Below are positions 8,367 through 17,020 of a DNA stretch of 64,000 nucleotides, piece by piece (position 1 is the first letter of the stretch; each line of letters begins with the position of its first letter). The position numbers and the translations under genes are program-made. The stretch comes from an uncultured Neglectibacter sp. (GTDB lineage Bacteria; Bacillota; Clostridia; Oscillospirales; Acutalibacteraceae): the NCBI GenBank assembly GCA_946554335.1, contig CAMNSA010000006.1:62001-126000 (forward strand). Direction: 5' to 3'. A model generated the notes under the pieces. It was not told the origin of the DNA. It saw only the letters and a list, made by a program, of their open reading frames with translations, and made no database searches.

Positions 8367-10805
8367 TTGCTGAATCGAGAAGATATGAACAAATACAACA
8401 CCTCTGTCCGTCCGGTGGTTTCCGGCCGCACAGAGGGGGAGCTTTCTCAAGCGGCGGGGGCCACGGCGAAAGCCGTTGGAGGAATGGTGTGGAAGATTGT
8501 GAAGACAGTCATTTTTATCGGCTGTATCACAGGCCTTCTGGTATTTCTTTCCGTCGCTTCCTTTATTCTCAGCTTCCGGGATATTGAGCCTCCCAACCTC
8601 TCCGCCATGAGTCTCAATTTCTCCAGCAGGATCTTTATTGACCATGAGGACGGAACTTCTACGGAATATATGACCCTTCACGCCAATGAGGACCGTGTCT
8701 GGGCCTCTCTTTCCGAGATCCCGCAGTCCATGATCGACGCCCAGATCGCCATTGAGGACAAGCGTTTCATGGAGCATAAGGGGGTGGACTGGCGCTCTAC
8801 CGCCGGCGCGGTAGTGAGCCTTTTGACCAATACTCCCGGCCGCGGCGGCTCCACCTTGACCCAGCAGCTTATCAAAAACCTGACGAAAGAGAATCAGGTT
8901 AGCGTACTGCGTAAGGTCAAGGAGATCTTCACGGCTCTCAATATGGAAAAAAAGTACAGCAAGCAGGAGATCCTGCAGGCTTACCTCAATGTGGTAAACT
9001 ACGGGAACCAGTGTCAGGGCGTGCAGGCGGCGGCCAATCTGTACTTTGGCAAGGATATTATCGACTGCTCCATTGCTGAGTGTGCCCTGATTGCCGGGAT
9101 CACCCAAAACCCCTATCAGTATAATCCTCTGATCTTCCCGAAAGACGCCAAAGAAAAGGCTCTCGTGGTCCTGGATCAGATGTATAAGCAGGAGAAGATT
9201 TCTCAGACGGAGCTGGACGCCGCCGAAAAAGAGATCGCCGCCATGGAATTCATAGGTGAAGAGGAAGAAGAGGAAGAAGAGGAAGAGACTCCGGTCCAGG
9301 ATGAGGACAAGTGGAATTGGTATATCGAGACCCTGGTGGAGGATGTGATCGCGGACATTTCCAAAACGCAGAATGTGGATTATGATTTTGCCGAATATAT
9401 GCTCTATAATTCCGGTCTGGAGATTCATACGCCCATGAATTTGAAGATGCAGACGGATATTGAGAAGTTCTTCCTGGGCAAAGAGAATATGCCGGAGGAC
9501 CCCAATGTAGAGGTAGGCTTCTTTATGATGGACTATTCCGGCAAGGTTATGGCGGTGGTGGGAAGCCGCTTCCAGCGAACCGGCGTGCGTCTTTGGAACA
9601 ACGCTACCCAGAGCGTGCGGCAGACAGGCTCTTCTATCAAGCCGATCTCTGTCTACTCGGTGGGGATCATGGAAGACGCCATCACTTACGGTACGGTACT
9701 CAAGGATTCCCCGCTGCCGGAGTCTGTTACCGGCATGAGCGACTGGCCGGCAAACTTCTCACTGAACTATGAAGGAACTATGAATGTGGATCATGCCATT
9801 GAGGTGTCTCAAAACGCTCCGGCGGCCTGGCTTGCCCAGAGCGTCACGCCCCAGGCCTGCTATCAGTGGCTTACCCAGAAGCTGCATTTTAAAAATTTGA
9901 CGGAGGAAGACTCAGAAAGCCTTTCCGCCATGGCGCTGGGCGGAATGTCCAACGGCGCCACCGTGCGGGAAATGACGGCGGCTTTCCAGATTTTCGGCAA
10001 CGGCGGCTACTACTACGAGCCCTACACCTACAACTATGTGCTGGATCATGACGAGCTGACGATCCTGGATAACCGGGACAGACAGGGCGAACAGGTGATG
10101 AGCCTGGAGGACGCCACTGTGATGAACAAGCTGCTTCACCGTCCCACCGAGGGGGCGGAGGGAACGGCTACCGGCGTGATGCAGGATCTGGCAGTAGATG
10201 TGTACGGAAAAACCGGAACTACAGACGATATGTACGACTATTGGTTTGTGGGAGGAACGCCCTTCTGCGTAGCGGGGATCTGGAACGGATATCCCAACCC
10301 GGACTATGTGGAGGACAATACGATACACAAGTATACCTGGCGGGCTGTGATGCAGTATATGTTGGACAATTATGACTGGTCCGGCAAGAGCTACCGGTTA
10401 AGCGAGGACGTGGTGCAGGCCACCTTCTGCCGCAGCAGCGGCCTTTTGGCGTCCAGCGGGAAATGCTTTGATACGGCTACCGGTTGGTATTCTCCGGACA
10501 ATGTTCCCCGTACCTGTGACGGCTCTAAGGATCATATCGCTTTCGGAAAGCCCACCGTCTCGCCGTCTCCTTCGCCGTCGCCTTCCGTGTCGCCCTCTGT
10601 GTCACCCTCGGCGTCGCCCTCTGTAGAGCCCTCTGTGGAGCCTTCTGTTGTTCCCAGTATTCCACCGGACAGCAGTGTGATCGAGGATCCCGTTTCCTCT
10701 GATCCCAGCTCCTCTGAGGATCCTGAGCCCTCGTCCAGCGAAGCGCCTGTTTCCACCTTTGTGCCGGATATTCCGCCTGCCCCGGCTCCCGCGCCGGAAC
10801 CTTAG
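8367..10805 (+). CDS. Class A penicillin-binding protein (bifunctional transglycosylase/transpeptidase)
   Basis: 812 residues from TTG 8367, chosen because GAAGGAGG ends six bases upstream; ATG 8385 is too far from it. A membrane helix lies at about 38-62. The GT51 domain shows EDKRFMEHKGVDW and RGGSTLTQQLIKNLT. The transpeptidase domain shows the SxxK motif (TGSSIKP), SQN as SxN, and KTGTT. It polymerises and crosslinks peptidoglycan outside the membrane. An acidic run of about 12 Glu (near residue 295) interrupts the linker between the domains, and the last 90 residues are a Ser/Pro/Val/Glu-rich tail built of SPSPSV/EPSV repeats, as often seen in clostridial PBP1A proteins. Confidence 0.95.
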   Translation: MLNREDMNKYNTSVRPVVSGRTEGELSQAAGATAKAVGGMVWKIVKTVIFIGCITGLLVFLSVASFILSFRDIEPPNLSAMSLNFSSRIFIDHEDGTSTEYMTLHANEDRVWASLSEIPQSMIDAQIAIEDKRFMEHKGVDWRSTAGAVVSLLTNTPGRGGSTLTQQLIKNLTKENQVSVLRKVKEIFTALNMEKKYSKQEILQAYLNVVNYGNQCQGVQAAANLYFGKDIIDCSIAECALIAGITQNPYQYNPLIFPKDAKEKALVVLDQMYKQEKISQTELDAAEKEIAAMEFIGEEEEEEEEEETPVQDEDKWNWYIETLVEDVIADISKTQNVDYDFAEYMLYNSGLEIHTPMNLKMQTDIEKFFLGKENMPEDPNVEVGFFMMDYSGKVMAVVGSRFQRTGVRLWNNATQSVRQTGSSIKPISVYSVGIMEDAITYGTVLKDSPLPESVTGMSDWPANFSLNYEGTMNVDHAIEVSQNAPAAWLAQSVTPQACYQWLTQKLHFKNLTEEDSESLSAMALGGMSNGATVREMTAAFQIFGNGGYYYEPYTYNYVLDHDELTILDNRDRQGEQVMSLEDATVMNKLLHRPTEGAEGTATGVMQDLAVDVYGKTGTTDDMYDYWFVGGTPFCVAGIWNGYPNPDYVEDNTIHKYTWRAVMQYMLDNYDWSGKSYRLSEDVVQATFCRSSGLLASSGKCFDTATGWYSPDNVPRTCDGSKDHIAFGKPTVSPSPSPSPSVSPSVSPSASPSVEPSVEPSVVPSIPPDSSVIEDPVSSDPSSSEDPEPSSSEAPVSTFVPDIPPAPAPAPEP
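10555..10770 (+). repeat. Low-complexity Ser/Pro repeat in the PBP tail
   Basis: Short repeats of the type TCGCCGTC and CCCTCTGTG encode tandem SPS, SVSP and VEPS units. It is coding and probably slippage-prone; a disordered wall-spanning tail is likely. Confidence 0.8.
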
Positions 10806-10842
10806 ACGGGAATTCAGGTGCGCGGAGGCCTCAATGAACCAG

Positions 10843-10883
10843 AAACCGCCGGAATTTGCTTTTTGGCACTCCGGCGGTTTTTC
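10843..10883 (+). terminator. Intrinsic terminator after the PBP gene
   Basis: AAACCGCCGGA pairs with TCCGGCGGTTT and runs into TTTTT. Confidence 0.9.
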
Positions 10884-10906
10884 ACACCGATTTCCCAAAA
10901 AAATGC

Positions 10907-10935
10907 TTGATTTTTCCCTGTCCTTGTGATAAACT
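10907..10935 (+). promoter_or_regulatory. Promoter of the pheB-hom-thrB-lysC operon
   Basis: TTGATT, 17 bases, TAAACT with an extended TGA just before the -10. It lies 40 bases upstream of pheB and after the PBP terminator. Confidence 0.6.
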
Positions 10936-10974
10936 GTTTTCTGCTGCAAAACAATAGTATTTTGGTGGTGGACA

Positions 10975-11412
10975 ATGGAACAGGGCTCCTATCTGGTGAT
11001 CGATGAAAAAGTTCTGCCGGAAGTGTATCAAAAGGTAGTGCTTGCCGCCTCCCTTTTGGAAAGCGGTCAGGCTGCCAGCACTTCCGAGGCGGTGAAGCTC
11101 GCCGGGATCTCCCGCAGCGTGTACTATAAGTATAAAGACGCGGTGTTTCCCTATGCGAAAAAGGAAGAACGGGGGATCCTCACAGTACAGGCCATGCTTA
11201 CGGACAAGCCTGGGGTGCTGGTGGGCCTGCTTACGGTTTTTTACGAGGCGGGGGCCAATATTTTGACGGTAAATCAGAATATTCCCGTGAAGGGCAGGGC
11301 TTTTGTCTCTGTTTCCGCACGGGTGGGGAAGATGCAGCTGTCTCCGGGGGCTTTGCTGGAGAAGCTTCGGGACCTTTCGGGGGTCATAAAGATCGACAGT
11401 ATCATAGATTGA
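10975..11412 (+). CDS. pheB: ACT domain protein PheB (UPF0735)
   Basis: 145 residues. The N-terminal helical part has a helix-turn-helix-like stretch (SEAVKLAGISRSVYYKYKDAVFP), and the C-terminal ACT domain (about 68-145) shows LTVQAMLTDKPGVLVGLLTVFYEAGANILT. Members sit beside hom and threonine genes in many Firmicutes and are thought to sense an amino acid; no enzymatic activity is established. The start is ATG after GGTGGTGG. It is the first gene of the aspartate-family operon, so it could be an amino-acid-responsive regulator of it (inference). Confidence 0.88.
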   Translation: MEQGSYLVIDEKVLPEVYQKVVLAASLLESGQAASTSEAVKLAGISRSVYYKYKDAVFPYAKKEERGILTVQAMLTDKPGVLVGLLTVFYEAGANILTVNQNIPVKGRAFVSVSARVGKMQLSPGALLEKLRDLSGVIKIDSIID

Positions 11413-11469
11413 AAACGGGGCCTGCGCTTTTGAAGCGCCCGGCCTCTTGGGAAAGGAATGGGTACGGCT

Positions 11470-12714
11470 ATGGCGGAAATTGCGGTGTTGGGTCACGGCG
11501 TGGTGGGCTCCGGCGTGTTGGAGGTTTTGCTTTCTCACAAGGACAGCATCACTTCAAGAGCCAAAGAGGAGATCACCGTAAAGCATATTTTGGATATCCG
11601 GGATTTTCCTGAGCTTCCTTACAGGGAGAAATTCACGAAAAACTTTGAGGATATTTTAAACGATGAGAGCGTCAGGATCGTGGTGGAAGTGATGGGCGGG
11701 CTGGACCCGGCATTTTCCTATGTGAAGGCGTGTTTGGAGCATGGAAAAAGCGTGGTCACCTCCAATAAGGAGCTGGTGGCGGAAAAGGGCGCCGAGCTGC
11801 TCTCCATTGCCCAGAAGAATAACCTGAACTTTCTCTTCGAGGCCAGCGTGGGAGGGGGAATCCCCATCATCCGTCCCATCAGCCAGTGCCTGGCGGCCAA
11901 CGAGGTCAACGAGATTGCCGGAATATTAAACGGCACGACCAATTTCATTCTCACGAAAATGCTTCGGGAGCATATGGACTTTGACGAGGCGCTGAAGCTG
12001 GCCCAGAAGCTGGGCTACGCGGAGCGGGACCCGGCCGCTGATGTGGAGGGGGACGACGCCTGCCGGAAGATCTGTATTCTGGCGTCTCTTGCCTTTGGGA
12101 CTCATGTGTATCCCAAAAGCGTGCACACCCGGGGAATTTCAAAGATCACCCTGGCCGATATGGGTTATGCCCAGGCCTGGGGCGGCGTGATCAAGCTCAT
12201 CGGCGAGGTCAGGGCCCTGGACAACGGAAGGATCCGCATCGAGGTCGGTCCCATGTTTGTATCTCAGGAGAGCCAGCTTGCCAATGTGGACGATGTGTTC
12301 AACGGGATCCTGGTCCGGGGGGATATTACCGGGGATGTGGTGTTTTACGGAAAGGGCGCGGGCAAGCTGCCCACGGCCAGCGCAGTGGTGGCGGATGTGA
12401 TCGACTGCGTCAAGCATTTCAAGGCCCGGAAATATCTTTTCTGGGAAGAGGGAAAAGACGGCTATGTAGAGCCCTATGCGAATTCCGCAGAGCAGGAGTT
12501 TGTAAGAGCCCAGGCCGCCGATTCTGAAGAGGCATTCGGAAAAGCTTCCCAGGTGTTTCCCGGCGCGACCCGCCTGATTCGAAAAGATGCCCAGCCGGGG
12601 GAGATCGGCTTTTTGACCCCGGAGATCCCAGTAAAAGAGTTTGCAAACCGCCTTTCCCGGTTAGAACAGGACGGCGTCAAGGTGCTCAACACCATAAAGG
12701 TTTCTGATTTATAA
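11470..12714 (+). CDS. hom: Homoserine dehydrogenase
   Basis: 414 residues from ATG 11470 (MAEIAVLGHGVVGSGV, the NAD(P)-binding Rossmann loop). ATG 11458 would add four residues but abuts the SD-like AAAGGA with no spacing, so 11470 is preferred. Catalytic landmarks are GILNGTTNFILTKM and AERDPAADVEGDDACRK. It reduces aspartate semialdehyde to homoserine in the threonine and methionine branch. The C-terminal 80 residues after the catalytic domain may be the usual regulatory segment, but I cannot assign a clear ACT motif there. Followed by thrB after 16 bases. Confidence 0.95.
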   Translation: MAEIAVLGHGVVGSGVLEVLLSHKDSITSRAKEEITVKHILDIRDFPELPYREKFTKNFEDILNDESVRIVVEVMGGLDPAFSYVKACLEHGKSVVTSNKELVAEKGAELLSIAQKNNLNFLFEASVGGGIPIIRPISQCLAANEVNEIAGILNGTTNFILTKMLREHMDFDEALKLAQKLGYAERDPAADVEGDDACRKICILASLAFGTHVYPKSVHTRGISKITLADMGYAQAWGGVIKLIGEVRALDNGRIRIEVGPMFVSQESQLANVDDVFNGILVRGDITGDVVFYGKGAGKLPTASAVVADVIDCVKHFKARKYLFWEEGKDGYVEPYANSAEQEFVRAQAADSEEAFGKASQVFPGATRLIRKDAQPGEIGFLTPEIPVKEFANRLSRLEQDGVKVLNTIKVSDL

Positions 12715-12730
12715 AAAGGAGCGAAAGGCC

Positions 12731-13627
12731 ATGATTCGAATCGATATCCCGGCTACCAGCGCGAATTTAGGCTCCGGCTTTGATTCTCTGGGGATCGCCC
12801 TCACTATGAAAAACCGGGTTTGGATGGAAGAGTCCGACATCCTGGAGATCCGTTGTACAGATGATGTCAAGGTGCCTCTGGACAACTCGAACCTGATTTT
12901 CTGGGCGGCAAGCCACCTCTATGAGATCTGCGGGAAAAAGCTAAAGGGTCTTAAGATCATTCAGGAGAACAACATCCCCATGGCCCGGGGCTTAGGCAGC
13001 AGCTCTGCCTGTATCGTGGCAGGAATTTTAGGGGCGAACCGCTTTATGGGAAATCCCTTGTCTCAGGGGGATCTGATCCATCTGGCCGCCAAAATAGAAG
13101 GACATCCGGACAACACTAGTCCGGCCATTTCCGGGGGCCTGGTGGCTTCTGCCATGGAGGGAGAACGGGTCTACAGCGTCAGCGTTCCTGTTTCGGAGAA
13201 GATCCGCTTCGCCGTGATGATCCCTCCCTTTGAGCTGAAAACGGAAAAGGCCCGCGCGGCTCTTCCCAAGGACTATTCCAGAGAGGACGCAGTTTATAAC
13301 CTGTCCCGTTCCGCCTTGATGACCGCCTCTCTCTTTTCCGGAAAGCTGGAGAATTTGCGGGTGGCGGTGCAGGACCGGATCCATCAGCCCTATCGAAGCG
13401 GGCTCATTGAACATTATGACACAGTGTTCCGTATGAGCTATGAGCTGGGTAGTTTGGGCACCTATGTCAGCGGCGCCGGTCCCACCATCATCGCCATGAT
13501 TGATTCTGAAAACGCCAAGGCCTTCGGGGAAAGCTGTTTAAGCCATCTGGAGGACAGGAACGTCAAGGGCTGGCGGGTGGAAATTTTAAGCGCCGATCAG
13601 CAGGGCGCGCAGATCATTATTGAATAA
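12731..13627 (+). CDS. thrB: Homoserine kinase
   Basis: 298 residues. GHMP kinase fold with the ATP-binding motif PMARGLGSSSACIVAG (near residue 85), an N-terminal PATSANLGSGFDSLG motif and a C-terminal SGAGPTI. It phosphorylates homoserine for threonine synthesis. AAGGAG lies upstream of the ATG. No thrC is in the window; threonine synthase must be encoded elsewhere. A hairpin lies between it and lysC. Confidence 0.96.
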   Translation: MIRIDIPATSANLGSGFDSLGIALTMKNRVWMEESDILEIRCTDDVKVPLDNSNLIFWAASHLYEICGKKLKGLKIIQENNIPMARGLGSSSACIVAGILGANRFMGNPLSQGDLIHLAAKIEGHPDNTSPAISGGLVASAMEGERVYSVSVPVSEKIRFAVMIPPFELKTEKARAALPKDYSREDAVYNLSRSALMTASLFSGKLENLRVAVQDRIHQPYRSGLIEHYDTVFRMSYELGSLGTYVSGAGPTIIAMIDSENAKAFGESCLSHLEDRNVKGWRVEILSADQQGAQIIIE

Positions 13628-13645
13628 GCGAGGCTTCAAAGCCTT

Positions 13646-13684
13646 AGAGGCTCCGACTGAGGAAGCTGAACGGGGCCTCTTTTA
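13646..13684 (+). terminator. Terminator-like hairpin (possible attenuator) between thrB and lysC
   Basis: AGAGGCTCC pairs with GGGGCCTCT (one G-U) and is followed by TTT. A smaller hairpin AGGCTT/AAGCCT (13631-13644) and an alternative GCCT/AGGC pairing (13641-13651) overlap its left arm, so the folds exclude one another. The T tract is short, so readthrough to lysC is expected. Confidence 0.5.
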
Positions 13685-13706
13685 AGAAAGGACGGCGGTC
13701 TTTATC

Positions 13707-14918
13707 ATGTCATTGATCGTACAGAAATTCGGCGGCAGCTCGGTGAGAGACGCCCAGAGGATAGAGAATGTGGCGGACATCGTCACCTCTACCTACAAAG
13801 AGGGAAACGATGTGGTGGTGGTGGTTTCCGCCCAGGGCGATACCACGGATGACCTGATCGCAAAAGCGCAGGAGATCAACGAAAAAGCCTCCAAGCGGGA
13901 GATGGATATGCTGCTTTCCGCGGGAGAACAGATCTCCGCTTCTCTGCTTGCCATGGCTATTGAGAAGCTGGGCTATCCTGTTGTCTCCCTGCTGGGATGG
14001 CAGGCGGGCTTTGACACCACCTCCGATTACGGAAGCGCCAGGATCAAAAAGGTGGACGCCTCCCGGATCCGAAAAGAGCTGGATAAGCACCGGATCGTGG
14101 TGGTCACAGGCTTTCAGGGGGTCAACCGGTACGGGGATATGACCACCTTGGGACGCGGCGGTTCTGATACCAGCGCGGTGGCCATCGCCGCCACCATGCA
14201 CGCGGATCTGTGCCAGATCTATACCGATGTGGACGGCGTGTATACGGCGGATCCCAGAAAGATCCCCGGCGCCACCAAGCTGGATGTGATCTCTTATGAC
14301 GAGATGCTGGAGCTGGCTACACTGGGAGCGCAGGTGCTTCACAACCGCTCTGTGGAGATGGCAAAAAAGTATAATATCGAATTGGAAGTCCTTTCCAGCT
14401 TGACCCGGCGGAAGGGAACCATTGTGAGGGAGGATAACAAAATGGAAAAAATGCTGATCAGCGGAGTAGCGAAAGACGATAATATTGCCAGAATTTCCAT
14501 CATTGGCGTGCCGGATAAGCCGGGGCTTGCTTTTAAGATCTTTTCAAAGCTCGCCTCCAAGGGCATCAATGTGGATATCATTTTGCAGTCCATCGGCCGC
14601 AACGGCACCAAGGATATCAGCTTCACAGTGGAAAAGAATAAGATGGAGGAGACCATTGAGCTGCTCAACACCTATACGGAGACCTTGGGTGCGTCCAGCA
14701 TCGTCTCTGACGACAATGTGACAAAGGTCTCCATTGTGGGGGCGGGCATGGAGTCTCATCCCGGCGTGGCGGCGGAAATGTTCGAGGCGTTGTTCACCCG
14801 CAATATCAATATCCAGATGATCTCCACCAGTGAGATCAAGATCTCCGTCTTGATCCACAAGGTGGATGGAGACAGAGCAGTGGAGGCGATCCACGAAAAG
14901 TTTTTTGACAATATTTGA
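13707..14918 (+). CDS. lysC: Aspartate kinase
   Basis: 403 residues. The amino-acid kinase domain begins with IVQKFGGSSV and contains GRGGSDTSAVAIA and YTDVDGVYTADPR; two C-terminal ACT domains cover about 265-403 (VPDKPGLAFKIFSKLASKGINVD and the second with SHPGVAAEMFEAL). It catalyses the first step of lysine, threonine and methionine synthesis and is probably feedback-inhibited through the ACT pair. GAAAGGA lies 12 bases before the ATG. Last enzyme gene of the operon; a strong hairpin follows 50 bases after its stop. Confidence 0.97.
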   Translation: MSLIVQKFGGSSVRDAQRIENVADIVTSTYKEGNDVVVVVSAQGDTTDDLIAKAQEINEKASKREMDMLLSAGEQISASLLAMAIEKLGYPVVSLLGWQAGFDTTSDYGSARIKKVDASRIRKELDKHRIVVVTGFQGVNRYGDMTTLGRGGSDTSAVAIAATMHADLCQIYTDVDGVYTADPRKIPGATKLDVISYDEMLELATLGAQVLHNRSVEMAKKYNIELEVLSSLTRRKGTIVREDNKMEKMLISGVAKDDNIARISIIGVPDKPGLAFKIFSKLASKGINVDIILQSIGRNGTKDISFTVEKNKMEETIELLNTYTETLGASSIVSDDNVTKVSIVGAGMESHPGVAAEMFEALFTRNINIQMISTSEIKISVLIHKVDGDRAVEAIHEKFFDNI

Positions 14919-14969
14919 TTTTTCTGAAAGCAGCTTTGCTGCCAGATATTGATTCCAAAGGAAAAGAGT

Positions 14970-15010
14970 AATCACCTCCGGACTGAGAAGAATAAAGTCC
15001 GGGGGTGATT
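14970..15010 (+). promoter_or_regulatory. 14-bp hairpin that sequesters the next gene's SD
   Basis: Left arm AATCACCTCCGGAC (14970-14983) pairs with right arm GTCCGGGGGTGATT (14997-15010), one G-U pair, 13-base loop. The right arm contains the SD (GGGGGTGA) of the 64-aa ORF, and the left arm carries ATCACCTCC, the same as the anti-SD end of 16S rRNA. The right arm runs into TTTTG, so the hairpin may also act as a weak terminator for lysC. Confidence 0.75.
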
Positions 15011-15013
15011 TTG

Positions 15014-15208
15014 ATGTTTCCTTATTTTTGGGATGGAACGGCTATAAGCGGCGCTATGGGCGCGACCTATGCTACCCTGATGCGGGATGACAAAGGGTTT
15101 CAGGATCTGCCGGAAGAGGTGCGGGAAGCCATTGAAGCGAGAAAAGGCGAGATCCGCACAGAGGAAGATCTGCGCAGAATGGCAAACGACCTGATGCTTC
15201 GCAAGTAA
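15014..15208 (+). CDS. 64-aa protein of unknown function
   Basis: The ATG follows GGGGGTGA at five bases. The product starts MFPYFWDGTAISGAMGATYATL and ends in a charged helical part (EEVREAIEARKGEIRTEEDLRRMANDLMLRK), so it could be a small amphipathic helical protein. I do not recognise the family. Its SD is inside a stable hairpin, so translation is expected to be low unless the stem is opened. A strong terminator follows. Confidence 0.65.
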   Translation: MFPYFWDGTAISGAMGATYATLMRDDKGFQDLPEEVREAIEARKGEIRTEEDLRRMANDLMLRK

Positions 15209-15213
15209 AAGGC

Positions 15214-15255
15214 AAAAACCGGGAGAGGCTTTGAAAAGCTTCTCCCGGTTTTTTT
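15214..15255 (+). terminator. Intrinsic terminator
   Basis: AAAAACCGGGAGAGGCTT pairs with AAGCTTCTCCCGGTTTTT through a TGAA loop (one G-U). A and T ends make it usable from both sides, including for the minus-strand methyltransferase. Confidence 0.92.
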
Positions 15256-15276
15256 AAGAGCGGAGCCAGCGGAAAA

Positions 15277-15972
15277 TCAGTTCTTTGCTTGAAAGAGACA
15301 GGCCCACATAAAATCAAGCCCCTGAATCGTTCCCGGAATGTCGTTTTGGTATTTTCGAATCTCCAGGACATTAAAATGAGGAGAAAAAAGCTCATAGAGC
15401 CGTTCCTTTTGAAAGGCCAGTCCGGCGTTGAATTTTTGACGGTAATATGCCCAGTCGTCTATTTCGTCGGCACAGTTTTCTCCCCAGGCAAAGCATAACA
15501 GGCCGAAATATCCTCTCGGCTTTAAAAGTTTTTTGAGAAGCTCCAGATAAGTGAGTCTTCTGTGGGGCGCCAGGTGGTGCAGCATTCCGGAGTCATACAC
15601 AAGATCGTATTGCCCGGAAACTGGTGTTTTGATCACATCCTGGCAGATAAAATTTACCTTGACTCCTTCATGTGCCATAAAGGCTTCAGCGTTTTTGATA
15701 GCCTCTGAAGAGAGATCGTAAGCCGTTGTGGAAATTCCTTGTTTGGCCATGTAAACAGCGTTTCTGCCCTCGCCGCAGCCCAATTCCACCGCTGTCTGGA
15801 TGGAAGATTCTCTTTTTAAAAGGGCCGCCAGGTTTTCATCGGGCATGGTATTCTGCGTCAGAAAAGGAACCGGCCTTTTGCGCTCCTGGTAGAAACCGTC
15901 CCAGAAGACGCCGGAGGCCTGATCGTCCAGTAAGGCGAAAACATCCTCATAATTGTTGATGTAGGGTTTCAT
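15277..15972 (-). CDS. Class I SAM-dependent methyltransferase
   Basis: 231 residues from the ATG with AGAGG five bases upstream; the ATG 27 bases earlier overlaps the upstream gene and lacks an SD. Motif I is AVELGCGEGRNAVYMAKQG (SAM binding), then AYDLS (acidic end of strand 2) and YDLVYDSGMLHHL (motif post-I/II). The substrate is not evident; proteins of this type act on small molecules. It follows the esterase by 13 bases on the same strand, so the two are one operon. Confidence 0.88.
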   Translation of the reverse strand: MKPYINNYEDVFALLDDQASGVFWDGFYQERKRPVPFLTQNTMPDENLAALLKRESSIQTAVELGCGEGRNAVYMAKQGISTTAYDLSSEAIKNAEAFMAHEGVKVNFICQDVIKTPVSGQYDLVYDSGMLHHLAPHRRLTYLELLKKLLKPRGYFGLLCFAWGENCADEIDDWAYYRQKFNAGLAFQKERLYELFSPHFNVLEIRKYQNDIPGTIQGLDFMWACLFQAKN

Positions 15973-15985
15973 TGAGCCTCTTTTC

Positions 15986-16816
15986 TCATTCGGAAACATG
16001 CCCGGAGCTGACGCCCTTCACGGCATCGTCCAGAGGCAGCCAGTTCATGACCTTCAGGATATATTCATCCCAGAAATACCAGTCATGCTTGCCGGGACCT
16101 TCCTCCCAGGTGGTGTCATAACCCAGCTTCTTTAAGTAATCCCGGAACTCTCTGTTGGGCGTGATGAGATGGTCTTCCGTGCCGCAGCACAGGTAGATCT
16201 TGGGCTTGCCGCCCTGCTTTGCGTCCTTTTCGGCCAGAGCGTAATAATCGTTCTCGCCGCCCTTAACCTTTGTAAGATCGCCGAATACAGCCTCATAATA
16301 GCCCTTGTTGGTCATGAGAAAATCGGTGTACTCCGTGTGGTTTTCCAGGGTGTCCAGAATCAATGCGGAGGAAAGGCCGCAGATGGCCCCAAAGGTCTCC
16401 GGATTCTGTAAGCCGTTTACAATGGCGCCGAAGCCGCCCATGGATAAGCCGCCGATAAAGGTATCCTCCCGCTTTTGAGAGAGAGGGAAGCTGCGGCGGG
16501 TGAAGTCCACCAGCTCCTTACCGATGAAATCTCCGTACATCTCGCTGGAGCGGGAATTATTTACATAAAATTTGTTGTCACCGGAGGGCATCACCACCGC
16601 GAGATTCCGTTCCTCGGCCCAGGCCTGTACCCGGGTGCCGCTGACCCAGTCGGTGTAATTCCCGAAAATACCATGGAGCAGATAGAGTGTTTTAAAGGTT
16701 TTGGGAGCGATGGTAGTCTCTTTGGAAAAGTCGGTCTTGTCTGTGGGAAGTACCACCTGGATCGGAACGGTGCGCATGAGAGACTTTGAGAAAAAGTTGC
16801 ATTGGATCAGAGCCAT
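15986..16816 (-). CDS. Esterase D-like alpha/beta hydrolase
   Basis: 276 residues from the ATG with AGGAGGGC upstream; a longer frame to 16963 covers the promoter. The alpha/beta-hydrolase nucleophile elbow is GGLSMGGFG, the oxyanion loop LLHGIFGNYTDW, and the catalytic His is in GKHDWYFW. The family (PF00756: esterase D, tributyrin esterase EstA) cleaves short-chain or aryl esters. No signal peptide, so cytoplasmic. First gene of a two-gene unit with the methyltransferase. Confidence 0.9.
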   Translation of the reverse strand: MALIQCNFFSKSLMRTVPIQVVLPTDKTDFSKETTIAPKTFKTLYLLHGIFGNYTDWVSGTRVQAWAEERNLAVVMPSGDNKFYVNNSRSSEMYGDFIGKELVDFTRRSFPLSQKREDTFIGGLSMGGFGAIVNGLQNPETFGAICGLSSALILDTLENHTEYTDFLMTNKGYYEAVFGDLTKVKGGENDYYALAEKDAKQGGKPKIYLCCGTEDHLITPNREFRDYLKKLGYDTTWEEGPGKHDWYFWDEYILKVMNWLPLDDAVKGVSSGHVSE

Positions 16817-16851
16817 AAGCAGAGCCCTCCTTTTGAAATTGTTTTTTTCCT

Positions 16852-16888
16852 TATACATTAGTATACACGATAGTTGTGGGAAAGTAAA
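16852..16888 (-). promoter_or_regulatory. Promoter and operator-like palindrome of the esterase gene
   Basis: On the minus strand TTTACT, 17 bases, TATACT. The -10 lies inside the inverted repeat TATAC-ATTA-GTATA (16852-16865), a plausible repressor site. Confidence 0.55.
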
Positions 16889-16942
16889 GCGACAGCGGAA
16901 GGTAAAAAGAAAAATTCTGGTGATTTCTTCCAAATTTCGGCG

Positions 16943-16971
16943 TTGACTTTCCGAAGGTTTCATGCTAACCT
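16943..16971 (+). promoter_or_regulatory. lacZ promoter
   Basis: TTGACT, 17 bases, TAACCT preceded by TGC (extended -10), 50 bases before the lacZ ATG. Confidence 0.6.
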
Positions 16972-17020
16972 GAATTTGTACACTTTTTGAGGAAGGAAAA
17001 AGAAGAGGAGGAGTATCAGA

